This document shows, piece by piece, positions 27,103 through 35,374 of a stretch of 64,000 nucleotides of DNA (its first letter is position 1; each line of letters begins with the position of its first letter). A program made the translations under genes and the position numbers. The notes beneath the pieces were generated by a model, which was not told where the DNA came from, ran no database searches, and was given only the letters and a program-made list of their open reading frames with translations. This DNA is from Myxococcus landrumus. Lineage in GTDB: Bacteria; Myxococcota; Myxococcia; Myxococcales; Myxococcaceae. The DNA lies in contig NZ_CP071091.1 of assembly GCF_017301635.1 (NCBI RefSeq), forward strand, positions 10,160,501-10,224,500, written 5' to 3'.

Positions 27103-27124
27103 TTCATGAGAAGGAGTAGGGCCG

Positions 27125-27649
27125 ATGAGCGAAGTGGATGTTGAGGGGCGCACCCGGACGGTGACGTGGGCGGACCCACGTGCGGGCCTGGTCGCGGCGA
27201 AGTCGATGTCGGGGCTGGCGTACCTGTCCGCCATCGCGCGGGGGGAGGTGCCGGGGGCGCCCATTGCCCGGCTGCTCGGCTTTGCGCTGGTGGAGGTCTC
27301 TGAAGGGCGGGCGGTGTTCGAGGTGGAGCCCGCGGAGTTCCACTACAACCCCATCGGCACGGTGCATGGGGGCCTGGCGGCGACGCTCCTGGACTCGGCG
27401 CTCGCGTGCGCGGTGCACAGCACGCTGCCGGTGGGCGCGGGCTACACCACGCTGGAGCTGCACGTGAACCTGGTGCGCGCCATCACCGGCGACACCGGGC
27501 GGCTGACGTGTACGGGAGAAGTGATTCACGTGGGCGGCCGGGTGGCGACGGCGCAGGGCCGGCTGACGGACGCGAGCGGCAAGCTGTACGCGCATGGCAC
27601 CACCACCTGCATGGTGTTCCGGCCCTCCGGCTCGGGAGGCCAGGAGTAG
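27125..27649 (+). CDS. PaaI-type hotdog thioesterase
   Basis: 174 residues with the PaaI/YdiI hotdog signature HYNPIGTVHGGLAATLLDSA (Asn, His, Gly-Gly), then GAGYTTLELHVNLVRAITG. Members hydrolyse acyl-CoA or aryl-CoA thioesters in the cytoplasm; the substrate is unknown. AAGGAG precedes ATG 27125. A TetR gene begins 14 bp downstream, so the two form an operon, perhaps controlled by the palindrome upstream. Confidence 0.9.
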   Translation: MSEVDVEGRTRTVTWADPRAGLVAAKSMSGLAYLSAIARGEVPGAPIARLLGFALVEVSEGRAVFEVEPAEFHYNPIGTVHGGLAATLLDSALACAVHSTLPVGAGYTTLELHVNLVRAITGDTGRLTCTGEVIHVGGRVATAQGRLTDASGKLYAHGTTTCMVFRPSGSGGQE

Positions 27650-27663
27650 GAGACGGCACGACG

Positions 27664-28263
27664 ATGCGGTACGCACCCGAGCACAAGCAGGTCACGCGCG
27701 CGAGAATCCTGGCGGCGGCGGAGACGCTCTTCCGGAAGGAGGGCTTCGCGGGCGCGAGCGTGGAGCGCGTCATGCGCGCCGCGGGGATGACCGTCGGCGG
27801 CTTCTATGCGCACTTCGCCTCGAAGGACTCGCTGCTCGCCGAGGCCGTGCGCGCGTTCTTCCAACACCAGCACTCCCGCTGGCTCGGGGGCCTGGAGGAG
27901 CTTCGCGGCGCGGAGTTCCTGAACCACTTCGTGCGCCGCTACTTGAACCAGAACATCCGCGACAACATGGAGACGGGCTGCATCATGCCGTCGGTGTTGT
28001 CGGACCTGACGCGTGCGACACCCGAGGCCCGCGAGGCGCTCGCCGAGGGCGTGGAGGGCCTTGCCGCGGTGCTGCGCGCGCGCGTCCCGGGCGAGGAGGG
28101 CGTCACGGGACGGCAGCGCGCGCTGGCCACGGTGGCGCTCCTCTTCGGCGCGATGACGCTCGCGCGCGCGACGAAGTCCCTGCCCCTCTCGGATGAGCTC
28201 CTGGAGGCCGCGCGCGCATCCCTGCTCGCGGGGGGGCATCCTCCGACGAGAAAGCGGCACTGA
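27664..28263 (+). CDS. TetR-family regulator
   Basis: 199 residues. The N-terminal helix-turn-helix reads RILAAAETLFRKEGFAGASV and MTVGGFYAHFASKDSLLAEA, typical TetR. The ligand-binding part has LSDLTRATPEAREAL and resembles AcrR/NemR-like regulators that answer to lipophilic or electrophilic compounds. Position right after the thioesterase suggests it controls its own operon. Confidence 0.92.
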   Translation: MRYAPEHKQVTRARILAAAETLFRKEGFAGASVERVMRAAGMTVGGFYAHFASKDSLLAEAVRAFFQHQHSRWLGGLEELRGAEFLNHFVRRYLNQNIRDNMETGCIMPSVLSDLTRATPEAREALAEGVEGLAAVLRARVPGEEGVTGRQRALATVALLFGAMTLARATKSLPLSDELLEAARASLLAGGHPPTRKRH

Positions 28264-28324
28264 GGTCCACGGTCCGCGCGCCAGCGGAGCGGGCTTGTAT
28301 GCTCCGGGGCCGGTGGAGGTGGCG

Positions 28325-29758
28325 ATGTCGCGCGCGCACAGGTGTCCGCTGCTGGCTCTCGTTCTCTTCGTGGGGCTGTCGTGCGTGAGCGTTCCGGGTC
28401 CACGCCTCTCGAAGGACCCGGCCACGCTTCGCTACACCGTCACGTTCGTCCGTGAGCCCACGCGGGCGCTCGAGGTGGAGGTGGTGCTGGTGCGGGGCAC
28501 GCCGCGCGTGTTTCGCTTCACGTCACCGGGCGGCGTGGCGTCGGTGAGCGCCTATCGCGAGGATGGTGCGCACTTCGAGCTGCCGGTGACGGAGGGCCGC
28601 GTGGTCCTTCCCTCGGACATCCGCTTCCTGCGCTATCGCTATGACCTGGAAGCGCCGACGCGTTCACGCAGGCAGGGCTTGTTCGCGGGAATGGGGGAGG
28701 GGGACGCGTGGCATGTCGCGGGGCGCGCGTACCTCATTCGTCCCCATCAGACGCCGCCGGACCTGCGCGTGGAGTTGGCCGTGGAGGGCGCGGACGCACT
28801 GCTGCCCTGGCAACCGGATGAGACGGGCCTGTATCGGCTTCGCGCGGAGGACCTGGTGGATTCGGGCTTCCACGGCTTTGGTGGCCGCCGCTGCCAGGTG
28901 GTGTTGCCAGACGCGATGTTGGACGTGGCGGTGCTGGGCCACTTTCGTCAATTGGATGACACTCAGGTCTGTGGCTGGCTGAAGCAGGCCGCGGAGGAAG
29001 TGCTCACGGTACGCCGTACTTTCCCGTATCCGCGTATCACCGTGCGAGTCATTCCCGTGCCGGGACATGAAGGTCCCAGTCTCTTCGGCATGGTGCTCTG
29101 GAGCTCACCGCCCAGCATCTCCGTGCTCGTGGGGCAGGACGCGAGCGCCGCGTCTTTCGCGCGTGACTGGGTGGCACTTCACGAGATGCTTCACCTCGCG
29201 CACCCAGCCTTCCTGCCCCGCGTGCCTTGGTTGTCCGAGGGACTGGCCACCTACTACACGGAGGTCGCCCGCGTGCGCTCCGGCAGGCAGAGCGCTGAGC
29301 GGGGATGGGAGGAGTTGGTGGATGGCTTCGCGCGCGGCCGCCGCGTGGCGGGAGCCCGCACGATGGAAGAGGTTGTCTCCGGAAACGGTTTCTCGCCCGG
29401 CACGTACTGGACGGGAGCACTGCTCGCATTGCATCTCGATGTGGAAATACGCCGTGCTACTGGAAACCGTCGTCACCTGGAGGATGTGTTGGAGTTGCTC
29501 GCGGAGCGAGGACCGAGCTCGACGTTGGGAGCGTTTGGTGTCGCGGTGGATGCCGTCGCCGGACAGCCGCTCTTCGATGCATTGCTCGCACGTCACCTCA
29601 AGCGCGCGGCTTTTGTGGAGCAGGAAGGTCTGCTACAAGCGCTGGGCGTGACTGCGGAATCAGAAGGCATTCAATTCGTCCCTGCTCGTGACAGTTTGTT
29701 GCGCGAGGCGATGGAAAGTCGTGGATACATCCGCGAGTCACCCGGCATCCGTAGATGA
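28325..29758 (+). CDS. Gluzincin-like metallopeptidase lipoprotein
   Basis: 477 residues with a lipoprotein signal ending GLSC (lipid C20). Residues 30-240 form a beta-rich region of unknown type. The catalytic domain has HEMLH (286-290) and SEGLATYY with E305 about 18 residues later, the pattern of M1/M61-type zinc peptidases. It is likely anchored in a membrane facing the periplasm or the outside. The following RiPP precursor starts 83 bp downstream on the same strand, so joint transcription is possible. Confidence 0.8.
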   Translation: MSRAHRCPLLALVLFVGLSCVSVPGPRLSKDPATLRYTVTFVREPTRALEVEVVLVRGTPRVFRFTSPGGVASVSAYREDGAHFELPVTEGRVVLPSDIRFLRYRYDLEAPTRSRRQGLFAGMGEGDAWHVAGRAYLIRPHQTPPDLRVELAVEGADALLPWQPDETGLYRLRAEDLVDSGFHGFGGRRCQVVLPDAMLDVAVLGHFRQLDDTQVCGWLKQAAEEVLTVRRTFPYPRITVRVIPVPGHEGPSLFGMVLWSSPPSISVLVGQDASAASFARDWVALHEMLHLAHPAFLPRVPWLSEGLATYYTEVARVRSGRQSAERGWEELVDGFARGRRVAGARTMEEVVSGNGFSPGTYWTGALLALHLDVEIRRATGNRRHLEDVLELLAERGPSSTLGAFGVAVDAVAGQPLFDALLARHLKRAAFVEQEGLLQALGVTAESEGIQFVPARDSLLREAMESRGYIRESPGIRR

Positions 29759-29782
29759 GGTTCAAGGTCTCGAACCCCACGC

Positions 29783-29795
29783 GGTACGCGGTACC
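29783..29795. promoter_or_regulatory. GGTAC-GCG-GTACC palindrome before the RiPP precursor
   Basis: A perfect 5-bp inverted repeat with a 3-base centre, about 47 bp upstream of the precursor start in the 83-bp gap after the peptidase gene. It is a possible binding site for a regulator of the cluster; no more can be said from sequence. Confidence 0.3.
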
Positions 29796-29841
29796 AGCAA
29801 GTCGTTCCCCCTCAACGCAGTACCGAAAGGAAGCAAGCACC

Positions 29842-30114
29842 ATGAACGCGAAGGCTCTTGCGGCGATTGTCGGCACCCTGTCCCTGGCCTCCCTCGCCAC
29901 TGGCTGTGCCTCCACGAAGGCGGCGGAGGGCCAGCCGGCCGCCGCGGAGAAGGGCGCCGAGGGCAGCTGTGGCGCCGCGAAGACCGAGGAGAACAAGGGC
30001 GCCGAGGGCAGCTGCGGCGCGGCGAAGCAGGATGCGGCCGCCCCCGCGGCGACGCCGGAGAAGGGCGCTGAGCACTCCTGCGGCGCGGGTGGCTGCGGCG
30101 GTCAGAAGAAGTAA
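29842..30114 (+). CDS. EGSCG-repeat lipoprotein, probable MNIO substrate (HvfA/BufA-like RiPP precursor)
   Basis: 90 residues. The N-terminus ends in LATGC (lipid C22), then a low-complexity Ala/Lys/Glu chain carrying three repeats: KGAEGSCGAAK at about 37-47 (C43), the same at 52-62 (C58), and KGAEHSCGAGGCGGQKK (C80, C85). EGxCG repeats next to DUF692 and DUF2063 genes are the hallmark of HvfA and related copper-binding RiPPs, where the Cys become thiooxazole-type heterocycles. The lipobox means it would stay attached to a membrane, if cleaved by signal peptidase II. AAAGGAAG supports ATG 29842. Confidence 0.8.
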   Translation: MNAKALAAIVGTLSLASLATGCASTKAAEGQPAAAEKGAEGSCGAAKTEENKGAEGSCGAAKQDAAAPAATPEKGAEHSCGAGGCGGQKK

Positions 30115-30130
30115 TCAGGGACGTATCCAG

Positions 30131-30184
30131 GGCCGGTGACGTCGCCGGCCTCCTGGGCGGTGGGAAGAGGACCTCCCGCCGCCC
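30131..30184 (+). terminator. Two hairpins between precursor and MNIO genes
   Basis: GGCCGGTGACGTCGCCGGCC (30131-30150) is a near-perfect palindrome. GGGCGGTGGGAAG (30155 on) pairs with CTCCCGCCGCCC (30173-30184). Together they fill the 95-bp gap. In RiPP operons such partial terminators commonly give more precursor than enzyme mRNA; that role here is inference. Confidence 0.55.
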
Positions 30185-30209
30185 GGTTCATGAGGCTCCC
30201 TGGAGGTGC

Positions 30210-31064
30210 ATGGCCGTGGTGGTGACGTACGCGCGAAGACACGGACTGAAGTCGCTGGGCGTGGGCATTGGCTTGCGCAGGAGCTTCTACGAAGAGCTGC
30301 CCCGGACCGAGCGCGCGCTCGACTGGGTGGAGATCATCCCGGAGAACTTCCTCTCGCTGGGAGGCCGCTCTCACCGCGCCCTGGAGGCGTGCCGCGAGCG
30401 CTGGCCCGTGTTGCCGCACGGCGTGGGGTTGGACATCGGTGGGCCGGACGCGCTCGACCTGGACTACGTCACGGGGCTGGCCGCGCTGGTGAAGCACGTG
30501 GAGGCGCCGTTCTTCTCGGACCACCTCTGCTACTCACGGCTGGATGGCGTGTATCTGCATGACCTGTTGCCGCTGCCCTTCAGCGAGGCGGTGGTGGAGC
30601 ACGTCGTGCCTCGCGTGCGTGAGGTGATGGCCCGCGTGGGGCGCCCCTTCCTGCTGGAGAACCCGAGCTACTACGCGAACATGCCCGGGGGCACGTTGTC
30701 CGAAGCGGACTTCCTGCGGCACGTGGTGGAAGAGGCCGACTGCGGCCTGCTGCTCGACGTGAACAACGTCTACGTCAACGCGCGCAACCATGGCTACGAC
30801 GCGCGCGCCTTCGTGGATGCGCTGCCGCTGGAGCGCGTGGTGCAGATTCACCTCGCGGGCCACACGACATATCCGGACGTCATCATCGACACGCACGGCG
30901 ACCGCGTCTGCGACGACGTGTGGTCGCTGTATCGCTACGTGCTGGAGCGCACCGGGCCGGTGTCCACGCTCATCGAGTGGGACCAGGACATTCCGTCGAT
31001 GGCGGCGGTGCTGGACGAAGCGGACCTGGCTCGAAAGGTGCTGCGCGAAGGGGAGGGGCGATGA
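30210..31064 (+). CDS. DUF692 multinuclear iron oxidase (MNIO; HvfB/BufB/MbnB-like)
   Basis: 284 residues forming a TIM-barrel-type protein with the DUF692 ligand set: LPHGVGLDIGG (H70), FFSDHLCYS (D104, H105), LLENPSYY (E150), LLLDVNNVYVN (D183, N186), NHGYDA (H194), IHLAGH (H214, H218), DTHGD (H229) and LIEWDQDIP (E256). Family members use two or three iron ions to oxidise Cys residues in RiPP precursors. GGAGGT supports ATG 30210. The stop overlaps the DUF2063 start (ATGA), as in hvfBC and bufBC operons. Confidence 0.93.
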   Translation: MAVVVTYARRHGLKSLGVGIGLRRSFYEELPRTERALDWVEIIPENFLSLGGRSHRALEACRERWPVLPHGVGLDIGGPDALDLDYVTGLAALVKHVEAPFFSDHLCYSRLDGVYLHDLLPLPFSEAVVEHVVPRVREVMARVGRPFLLENPSYYANMPGGTLSEADFLRHVVEEADCGLLLDVNNVYVNARNHGYDARAFVDALPLERVVQIHLAGHTTYPDVIIDTHGDRVCDDVWSLYRYVLERTGPVSTLIEWDQDIPSMAAVLDEADLARKVLREGEGR

Positions 31065-31786
31065 AGCCCGTGCTCAAGCACTTCTTCGACAGCATGGGCG
31101 CATACCTCGCGAACCCCGGGCACACGTCGCTGGAGCGGCTGTACGCGGAGCACCCTGGATGGGCGGCGCCGTCGTCCCGCGTGTCGCTCTACGGCGACTT
31201 CGTGCGAGGGCATGTGCGAGGCACGCTCGAGAAGCTCTTCCCGTTGGTGCGTGGCGCGGTGGGGCCCGAGTCGTGGCGGTTGTTGATGGAGGACTACACG
31301 CGCACTCGGCCCGCGCGGCACCATGAGGTGAATCACCTGGGCGAGGGCTTTGCCTCGTTCATCGCGGACACCCCGCCGTCGCGCGGCCTCGCGCCGTTCA
31401 TTCCCGCGCTGGCGCGCTTCGAGTGGACGGACTTCGCGGTGTTCGCCTCGAAGGTGGAGTCACCGGAGCGGGTGGCGTCGCTGACGCCGAATCCGACGTT
31501 GGTGGTGCTGGAGCACTCCTTCCGCCTCTGCGCCTATGTGCGAGCCCGAGGCGCGGGCGCGCCGCCCGAGTCGGGTGAGGAGCTGGCGCTGGTGTGGCGG
31601 CACCCGGAGAGCCTGGCCTCGTACTACCTGGAGGCCACGCCCCACGCGCTGCTCGTGCTGAAGATGGCGGTGGAGGGGCTGTCGGCGGCGGAAGTCTCAG
31701 TGGCCACGGGAATGCCCGAGGCGGACATCCTGGACGCCGTGGCGCGGCTGTCTCGGGACGGCCTGGTGTTGGCGCCCCAAGGCTGA
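31061..31786 (+). CDS. DUF2063 partner protein (HvfC/BufC-like)
   Basis: 241 residues. The N-terminal half (MKPVLKHFFDSMGAYLANPG, YGDFVRGHVRGTLEKLFPLV, LGEGFASFI) is the DUF2063 domain; the C-terminal half is a small alpha/beta domain ending in a winged-helix-like stretch (GLSAAEVSVATGMPEADILD). In known systems this protein binds the precursor and is needed by the MNIO enzyme. It overlaps the MNIO gene by four bases and ends 6 bp from the convergent operon. A DoxX-type fourth gene (HvfD/BufD) is not found here. Confidence 0.9.
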   Translation: MKPVLKHFFDSMGAYLANPGHTSLERLYAEHPGWAAPSSRVSLYGDFVRGHVRGTLEKLFPLVRGAVGPESWRLLMEDYTRTRPARHHEVNHLGEGFASFIADTPPSRGLAPFIPALARFEWTDFAVFASKVESPERVASLTPNPTLVVLEHSFRLCAYVRARGAGAPPESGEELALVWRHPESLASYYLEATPHALLVLKMAVEGLSAAEVSVATGMPEADILDAVARLSRDGLVLAPQG

Positions 31787-31792
31787 CCGCGT

Positions 31793-32899
31793 CTACCGGG
31801 TGAGCACCGAGCACACCCGCCCGAAGCGGGTGTCCTGGCAATGAGACACGTCCGGGCACTCCAGGTCCTCGGTGCAGGGCACCGTGCAGTGGCCCTCCAC
31901 GCAGATGCCCTTGGCCAGGCCCAGCTTCTGGCAGCGCGCGTCGTCCGCGCACTCATCGCCCAAGCGCTCCAGCGCGTCACAGCCCACGAAGCGCGAGGGG
32001 TCCGGCAGGCAGCGGCCCTTCTGGCAGGTGAAGCCCGCCTCGCAGCGGTTCGCCGCGAAGTCCTGCTCGTCCTCGTTCACGGCCTCCGTGCACTCCTTCA
32101 CGCAGACCGAGCTTCCGTTGGAGAAGGGTTGGCAGGTGGAGCCCTTGTCACAGCTTCCGTCATTCCCACAGGCGCCGCAACTGGGGCCCGCCGCGCCGCA
32201 GCGGAAGCCCTTGCACATCATCCCTTCGCCGCACTGCCCATCCTGCACGCACTCCACGCACCGGCCACCGGGAGCGCACACCAGTCCGTCCGCGCAGCCC
32301 GTCAGGCCGCAGCGGTTGACGATTCCCGAGTTGGGCACCAGCTCGAGCTTGAGCTCCTTCTTCTCGCCGGCCCCGACACACGCCTCGGTCGTCACGAGGG
32401 GGAAGCCCGCGCCAGTGAGCGTCAGCGCATAGCAGCCGTCCGGCAGCGGCCCCACGCGCAGGCGGCCCGCGCCATCCAGGATGAGCCGGTCGAAGGGCGT
32501 GTCGCGCACGAACACCTGCACGCCCGCGACGCGCTCACCGTGAGTCGCTTTCACGCGCATCTCGAAGAAGCCCGCGTTGCGAGCCTCCACGCGAGGCACG
32601 TCCACCGCCTTGCCACCGGAGACCTTCACCGCCACGCGCGCGGCCTTCTCCGAGGTGGCGACGATGAAGAGCTCCGCGGCGCCGGTGGGGACGTCCTCCA
32701 GCTTGAAGCGGCCCGTGGCATCCACCGTGGTGCGCACCTCGGGGTCTCCCACCAGGGCGACCATGGCCACCGCCGGGTCGAACTCCGTGAGCTGTCCCTG
32801 GATGGTGCCCACGCGCAAGGGGGCGTTCTCCAGGTTGCCACACGCCCCTGTGCACAGGATGAGGGCGGCACCCAACATGAAGTGAACTCTCGAGTGCAT
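31793..32899 (-). CDS. Cys-rich lipoprotein, last gene of the sigma/caspase operon
   Basis: 368 residues. Lipoprotein signal with a Cys after LCTGA. Residues about 25-110 and 110-190 are two beta-sandwich, carboxypeptidase-regulatory-like domains (GTIQGQLTEFDPAVAMVALV, MRVKATHGERVAGVQVFV). The last 170 residues hold some 28 Cys in short disulfide-type repeats (ADGLVCAPGGRCVECVQDGQ, DGSCDKGSTC), similar to the Cys-rich modules of myxobacterial surface proteins. The ATG overlaps the caspase stop (ATGA). It looks like a cell-surface receptor or ligand. Confidence 0.8.
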   Translation of the reverse strand: MHSRVHFMLGAALILCTGACGNLENAPLRVGTIQGQLTEFDPAVAMVALVGDPEVRTTVDATGRFKLEDVPTGAAELFIVATSEKAARVAVKVSGGKAVDVPRVEARNAGFFEMRVKATHGERVAGVQVFVRDTPFDRLILDGAGRLRVGPLPDGCYALTLTGAGFPLVTTEACVGAGEKKELKLELVPNSGIVNRCGLTGCADGLVCAPGGRCVECVQDGQCGEGMMCKGFRCGAAGPSCGACGNDGSCDKGSTCQPFSNGSSVCVKECTEAVNEDEQDFAANRCEAGFTCQKGRCLPDPSRFVGCDALERLGDECADDARCQKLGLAKGICVEGHCTVPCTEDLECPDVSHCQDTRFGRVCSVLTR

Positions 32900-34551
32900 C
32901 AGAACCGGTACCCCACACCGGCCCAGGCGCCGGTGAATCCCACGGCCTGTCCTTCCCCGTCCACGACCACGTACGTGAGCATGAGCTGCGCCTGCGTCAT
33001 CAACTCCAACCGCTCACCCATGCGCAGCACCACGCCTCCGACCACCCCGGGGCTGACCGTGAAGAAGCTCTGGCCACCGGCGGATGTCTCCACATCAAAG
33101 GACCGCCCCAGATACAGGGCGGCCACACGCGGTCCCGCGAATAGCGACAAGCGCTCCCATCGCCACAGGTAGGGCAGCGCCACCCCCGCGGAGAAGGTGG
33201 TGTAGCGGAAAGGCACCTCGTCCTCGGGTTGGAGCATGAGGGCACGCCTGCCCGTACTGAAGCTCACATCGAACAGCAGCCCGAAGTCGCGCAGCGGCCG
33301 GTCCTCCAGCCGCAAGGAGATGGCGAGCTCGGGGGCCATGGGCAGCAGCTCGGAGCGGCTGCGCGCGTCGACGAAGGTGAACATGCCTCCGAGCAGGGAC
33401 AGCGAGCGCCGGGGGAACGCCTCGGCCAGCAGGTGCTCCAGGGGGAGCCGCTCGCCCAGGTCCACCTCCACCTCGCGGCGCACCAGCACCGCGCCGCCCT
33501 TGGTCAGCTCCACCGTGCGTTTGCCGGGCACCACCGCCGCGCCGCCGGGCAGCTCCGCGCGAGGCTCTCCATCCACCTTGAGCGTGAAGCCATCCAGCCG
33601 AGGGTTGTAGGAGAACAGCTCCGGCCGGCCCGTGCGAGAGATGCTGCCCGACAGCACCACGGGGTCCGCGCCCACTTCCATGATTTCCGCCGAGGGCCGC
33701 TGGCGTCCTTCCGTGAAGGCGAAGGTGCGGCGGCGCGCGTAGTCGTGGGCCTCCGTCGCGGTGACGGCGCCGTCCGCGTTGCGGTCCGCGCCACCGCCAA
33801 GTCCCTCGATGAGGAAGTGCGTGTAGATGTCGTTGCGGAGGCTCTCGTCCTCGCGCGCCGTCTCGCCCCAGTCACAGGCGGCGAACACCATGGAGGCGCG
33901 CGACGACTCCTCCAGCGGCCGGGCGTAGAAGCCCGACTTGATGCCGTTCAGCTCCTTCTCCAGCTCCTTGGGCAGCAGCGACTTGCCGTTGCCGCTGTGA
34001 CAGGACGCGAGCACCAGGAGCCGCCGCCGGCTGGGGAGCGAATCGAACTCCGCCTTGAGCGCGTCCATGGCGAGTGCCGTCTGGGCCACGGCCCGGTAGG
34101 ACGCGTCGCGTGTCACCAGGTAGCGGCGCAGCTCACCCGCGGCGTCGCGAGCCAGGGTGCCGTGCGCGGAGAAGTAGACGACCACCACGTCGTCCGGACG
34201 GTGGGCCTCCTTGCGCAGCTGCCGGAGCGCCTGGAGGATGGCGGCGCGCGTCGTCTCTTCCGGGCGCGTGAGGACGCGCACCTGGTCGAAGCCTCCGCGC
34301 GCCGGGTCCAGCATGGCCGCCGCCAGGTCCGTGGCGTCCTTGGCCGGGTAGCGCAGACCGCGCCAGTGGGGGTCGTCGAACTCGGAGATGCCCACCAGCA
34401 GCGCCATGCGCCGGGGCGTGTACGCGCTGGACAGCGCCTCCTCGTCGAGCCGAAGAGGCACGAGCCCTCCCTTCTCCGTTCCAGGAGACGAAGAGGTCGC
34501 GCAGGCCGTCAGCGCCGCCAACAGGATGGGAAGGAGAGTCCTCACGCTCAC
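32899..34551 (-). CDS. Caspase-like (C14) lipoprotein with EF-hand loop and barrel-like C-terminus
   Basis: 550 residues. Lipobox LTAC (lipid C17). The peptidase domain (about 48-290) shows MALLVGISEFDD, catalytic H130 in YFSAHGTL and C184 in LASCHSGNGK. DRNADGAVTATE (256-267) fits a calcium-binding EF-hand loop, as in many bacterial caspases. After a PEGA-like beta segment, the last 170 residues alternate like an outer-membrane barrel and end GYRF. Start codons TTG, GTG and GTG lie close together at 34554-34545; GTG 34551 is chosen. It is the third gene of the sigma operon, so sigma and anti-sigma factor may control or be controlled by it. Confidence 0.85.
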   Translation of the reverse strand: MSVRTLLPILLAALTACATSSSPGTEKGGLVPLRLDEEALSSAYTPRRMALLVGISEFDDPHWRGLRYPAKDATDLAAAMLDPARGGFDQVRVLTRPEETTRAAILQALRQLRKEAHRPDDVVVVYFSAHGTLARDAAGELRRYLVTRDASYRAVAQTALAMDALKAEFDSLPSRRRLLVLASCHSGNGKSLLPKELEKELNGIKSGFYARPLEESSRASMVFAACDWGETAREDESLRNDIYTHFLIEGLGGGADRNADGAVTATEAHDYARRRTFAFTEGRQRPSAEIMEVGADPVVLSGSISRTGRPELFSYNPRLDGFTLKVDGEPRAELPGGAAVVPGKRTVELTKGGAVLVRREVEVDLGERLPLEHLLAEAFPRRSLSLLGGMFTFVDARSRSELLPMAPELAISLRLEDRPLRDFGLLFDVSFSTGRRALMLQPEDEVPFRYTTFSAGVALPYLWRWERLSLFAGPRVAALYLGRSFDVETSAGGQSFFTVSPGVVGGVVLRMGERLELMTQAQLMLTYVVVDGEGQAVGFTGAWAGVGYRF

Positions 34552-34555
34552 CAAG

Positions 34556-35368
34556 TCAGGGGAGATTGTCGCCGCTTCTCACTCGCACGTCGAACCGGGT
34601 GATGGCCAGTGTGCCTTGTTCCCAGCGCTCACCTTCTCCCACCAGCACTTGCTTCACCTCCTCGGGAGAGGGCTCCAGGCCGGAGGGGGTGGCCGCCAGC
34701 CACAGCGTCAGCGGCCCGGACTCCCCTTCGAGGCTGACCCCCGAGAGTCCTTGAGGGCCCTGCAGGTCATGGGTCCCCGCCTCCAGCGCGAACTGTCCCA
34801 ACAGCTCGGGCGCTTGTTCGGCGCGCTGCTGGAAGAGCAGGGCGGTGCCGGCCTCGGTGGCGTGGTAGCGCAAGAGGAGCACGTCGCGGGTATCCACCAC
34901 CGTGTCCGGGTCCAGCCTGCGCAACCTTCCGTCCGCGCCGCGCGCCACCACCGCGAGCTCCAGCGCGATGCGGCCCACCTGGCCCTTCACGCCGGGGGCG
35001 GTGGACTCGGTGCCCAGGTCCACGGCCGCGTCGGGCTTCCGCAGCCGGGGCACCACCACCACCGCCAGCAGCGCCGCGGCGACCGCGCCCGTGATGAGGC
35101 CCCATCGCCGTGCATCCGGTGGCGGTCCCTTGAGCTGCCTGCGCACCCGCGCGAAGCCCACCTCGTCCAGGCGCGGCTCGGAGGGTGGGGGAGCCAGGGA
35201 GAGCAGCGCGGCGTCGGTGTGTCCGTCCAGGAGGTCGGGGCCGGAGTGGGCGGCGAGGAAGAGCTCACACACCTCACACGCGGTGGCCAGGTGCTCGCGG
35301 AAGTACGCCTCCGCCTCTGGCTCACGACGGGCAAGGGCGCTGAGCGCCTCGTCATCCAGGTGTCTCAT
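34556..35368 (-). CDS. Anti-sigma factor with zinc-binding N-terminus and one membrane span
   Basis: 270 residues. The N-terminal segment EHLATACEVC supplies a His-x4-Cys-x2-Cys zinc motif (H26, C31, C34) of the ZAS anti-sigma type. One transmembrane segment (about 89-107, GLITGAVAAALLAVVVVP) separates it from a beta-rich extracytoplasmic domain of about 160 residues. It lies 6 bp after the ECF sigma gene and 1-4 bp before the caspase start. Predicted to hold the sigma factor at the membrane until a periplasmic signal, possibly proteolysis, releases it. Confidence 0.85.
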   Translation of the reverse strand: MRHLDDEALSALARREPEAEAYFREHLATACEVCELFLAAHSGPDLLDGHTDAALLSLAPPPSEPRLDEVGFARVRRQLKGPPPDARRWGLITGAVAAALLAVVVVPRLRKPDAAVDLGTESTAPGVKGQVGRIALELAVVARGADGRLRRLDPDTVVDTRDVLLLRYHATEAGTALLFQQRAEQAPELLGQFALEAGTHDLQGPQGLSGVSLEGESGPLTLWLAATPSGLEPSPEEVKQVLVGEGERWEQGTLAITRFDVRVRSGDNLP

Positions 35369-35374
35369 GACCTC

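Noticed and set aside
33229-34602. A 457-codon open frame opposite the caspase-like gene
   Set aside because: The caspase strand has H130 and C184, a lipobox and correct operon overlaps; the other strand has none of these.
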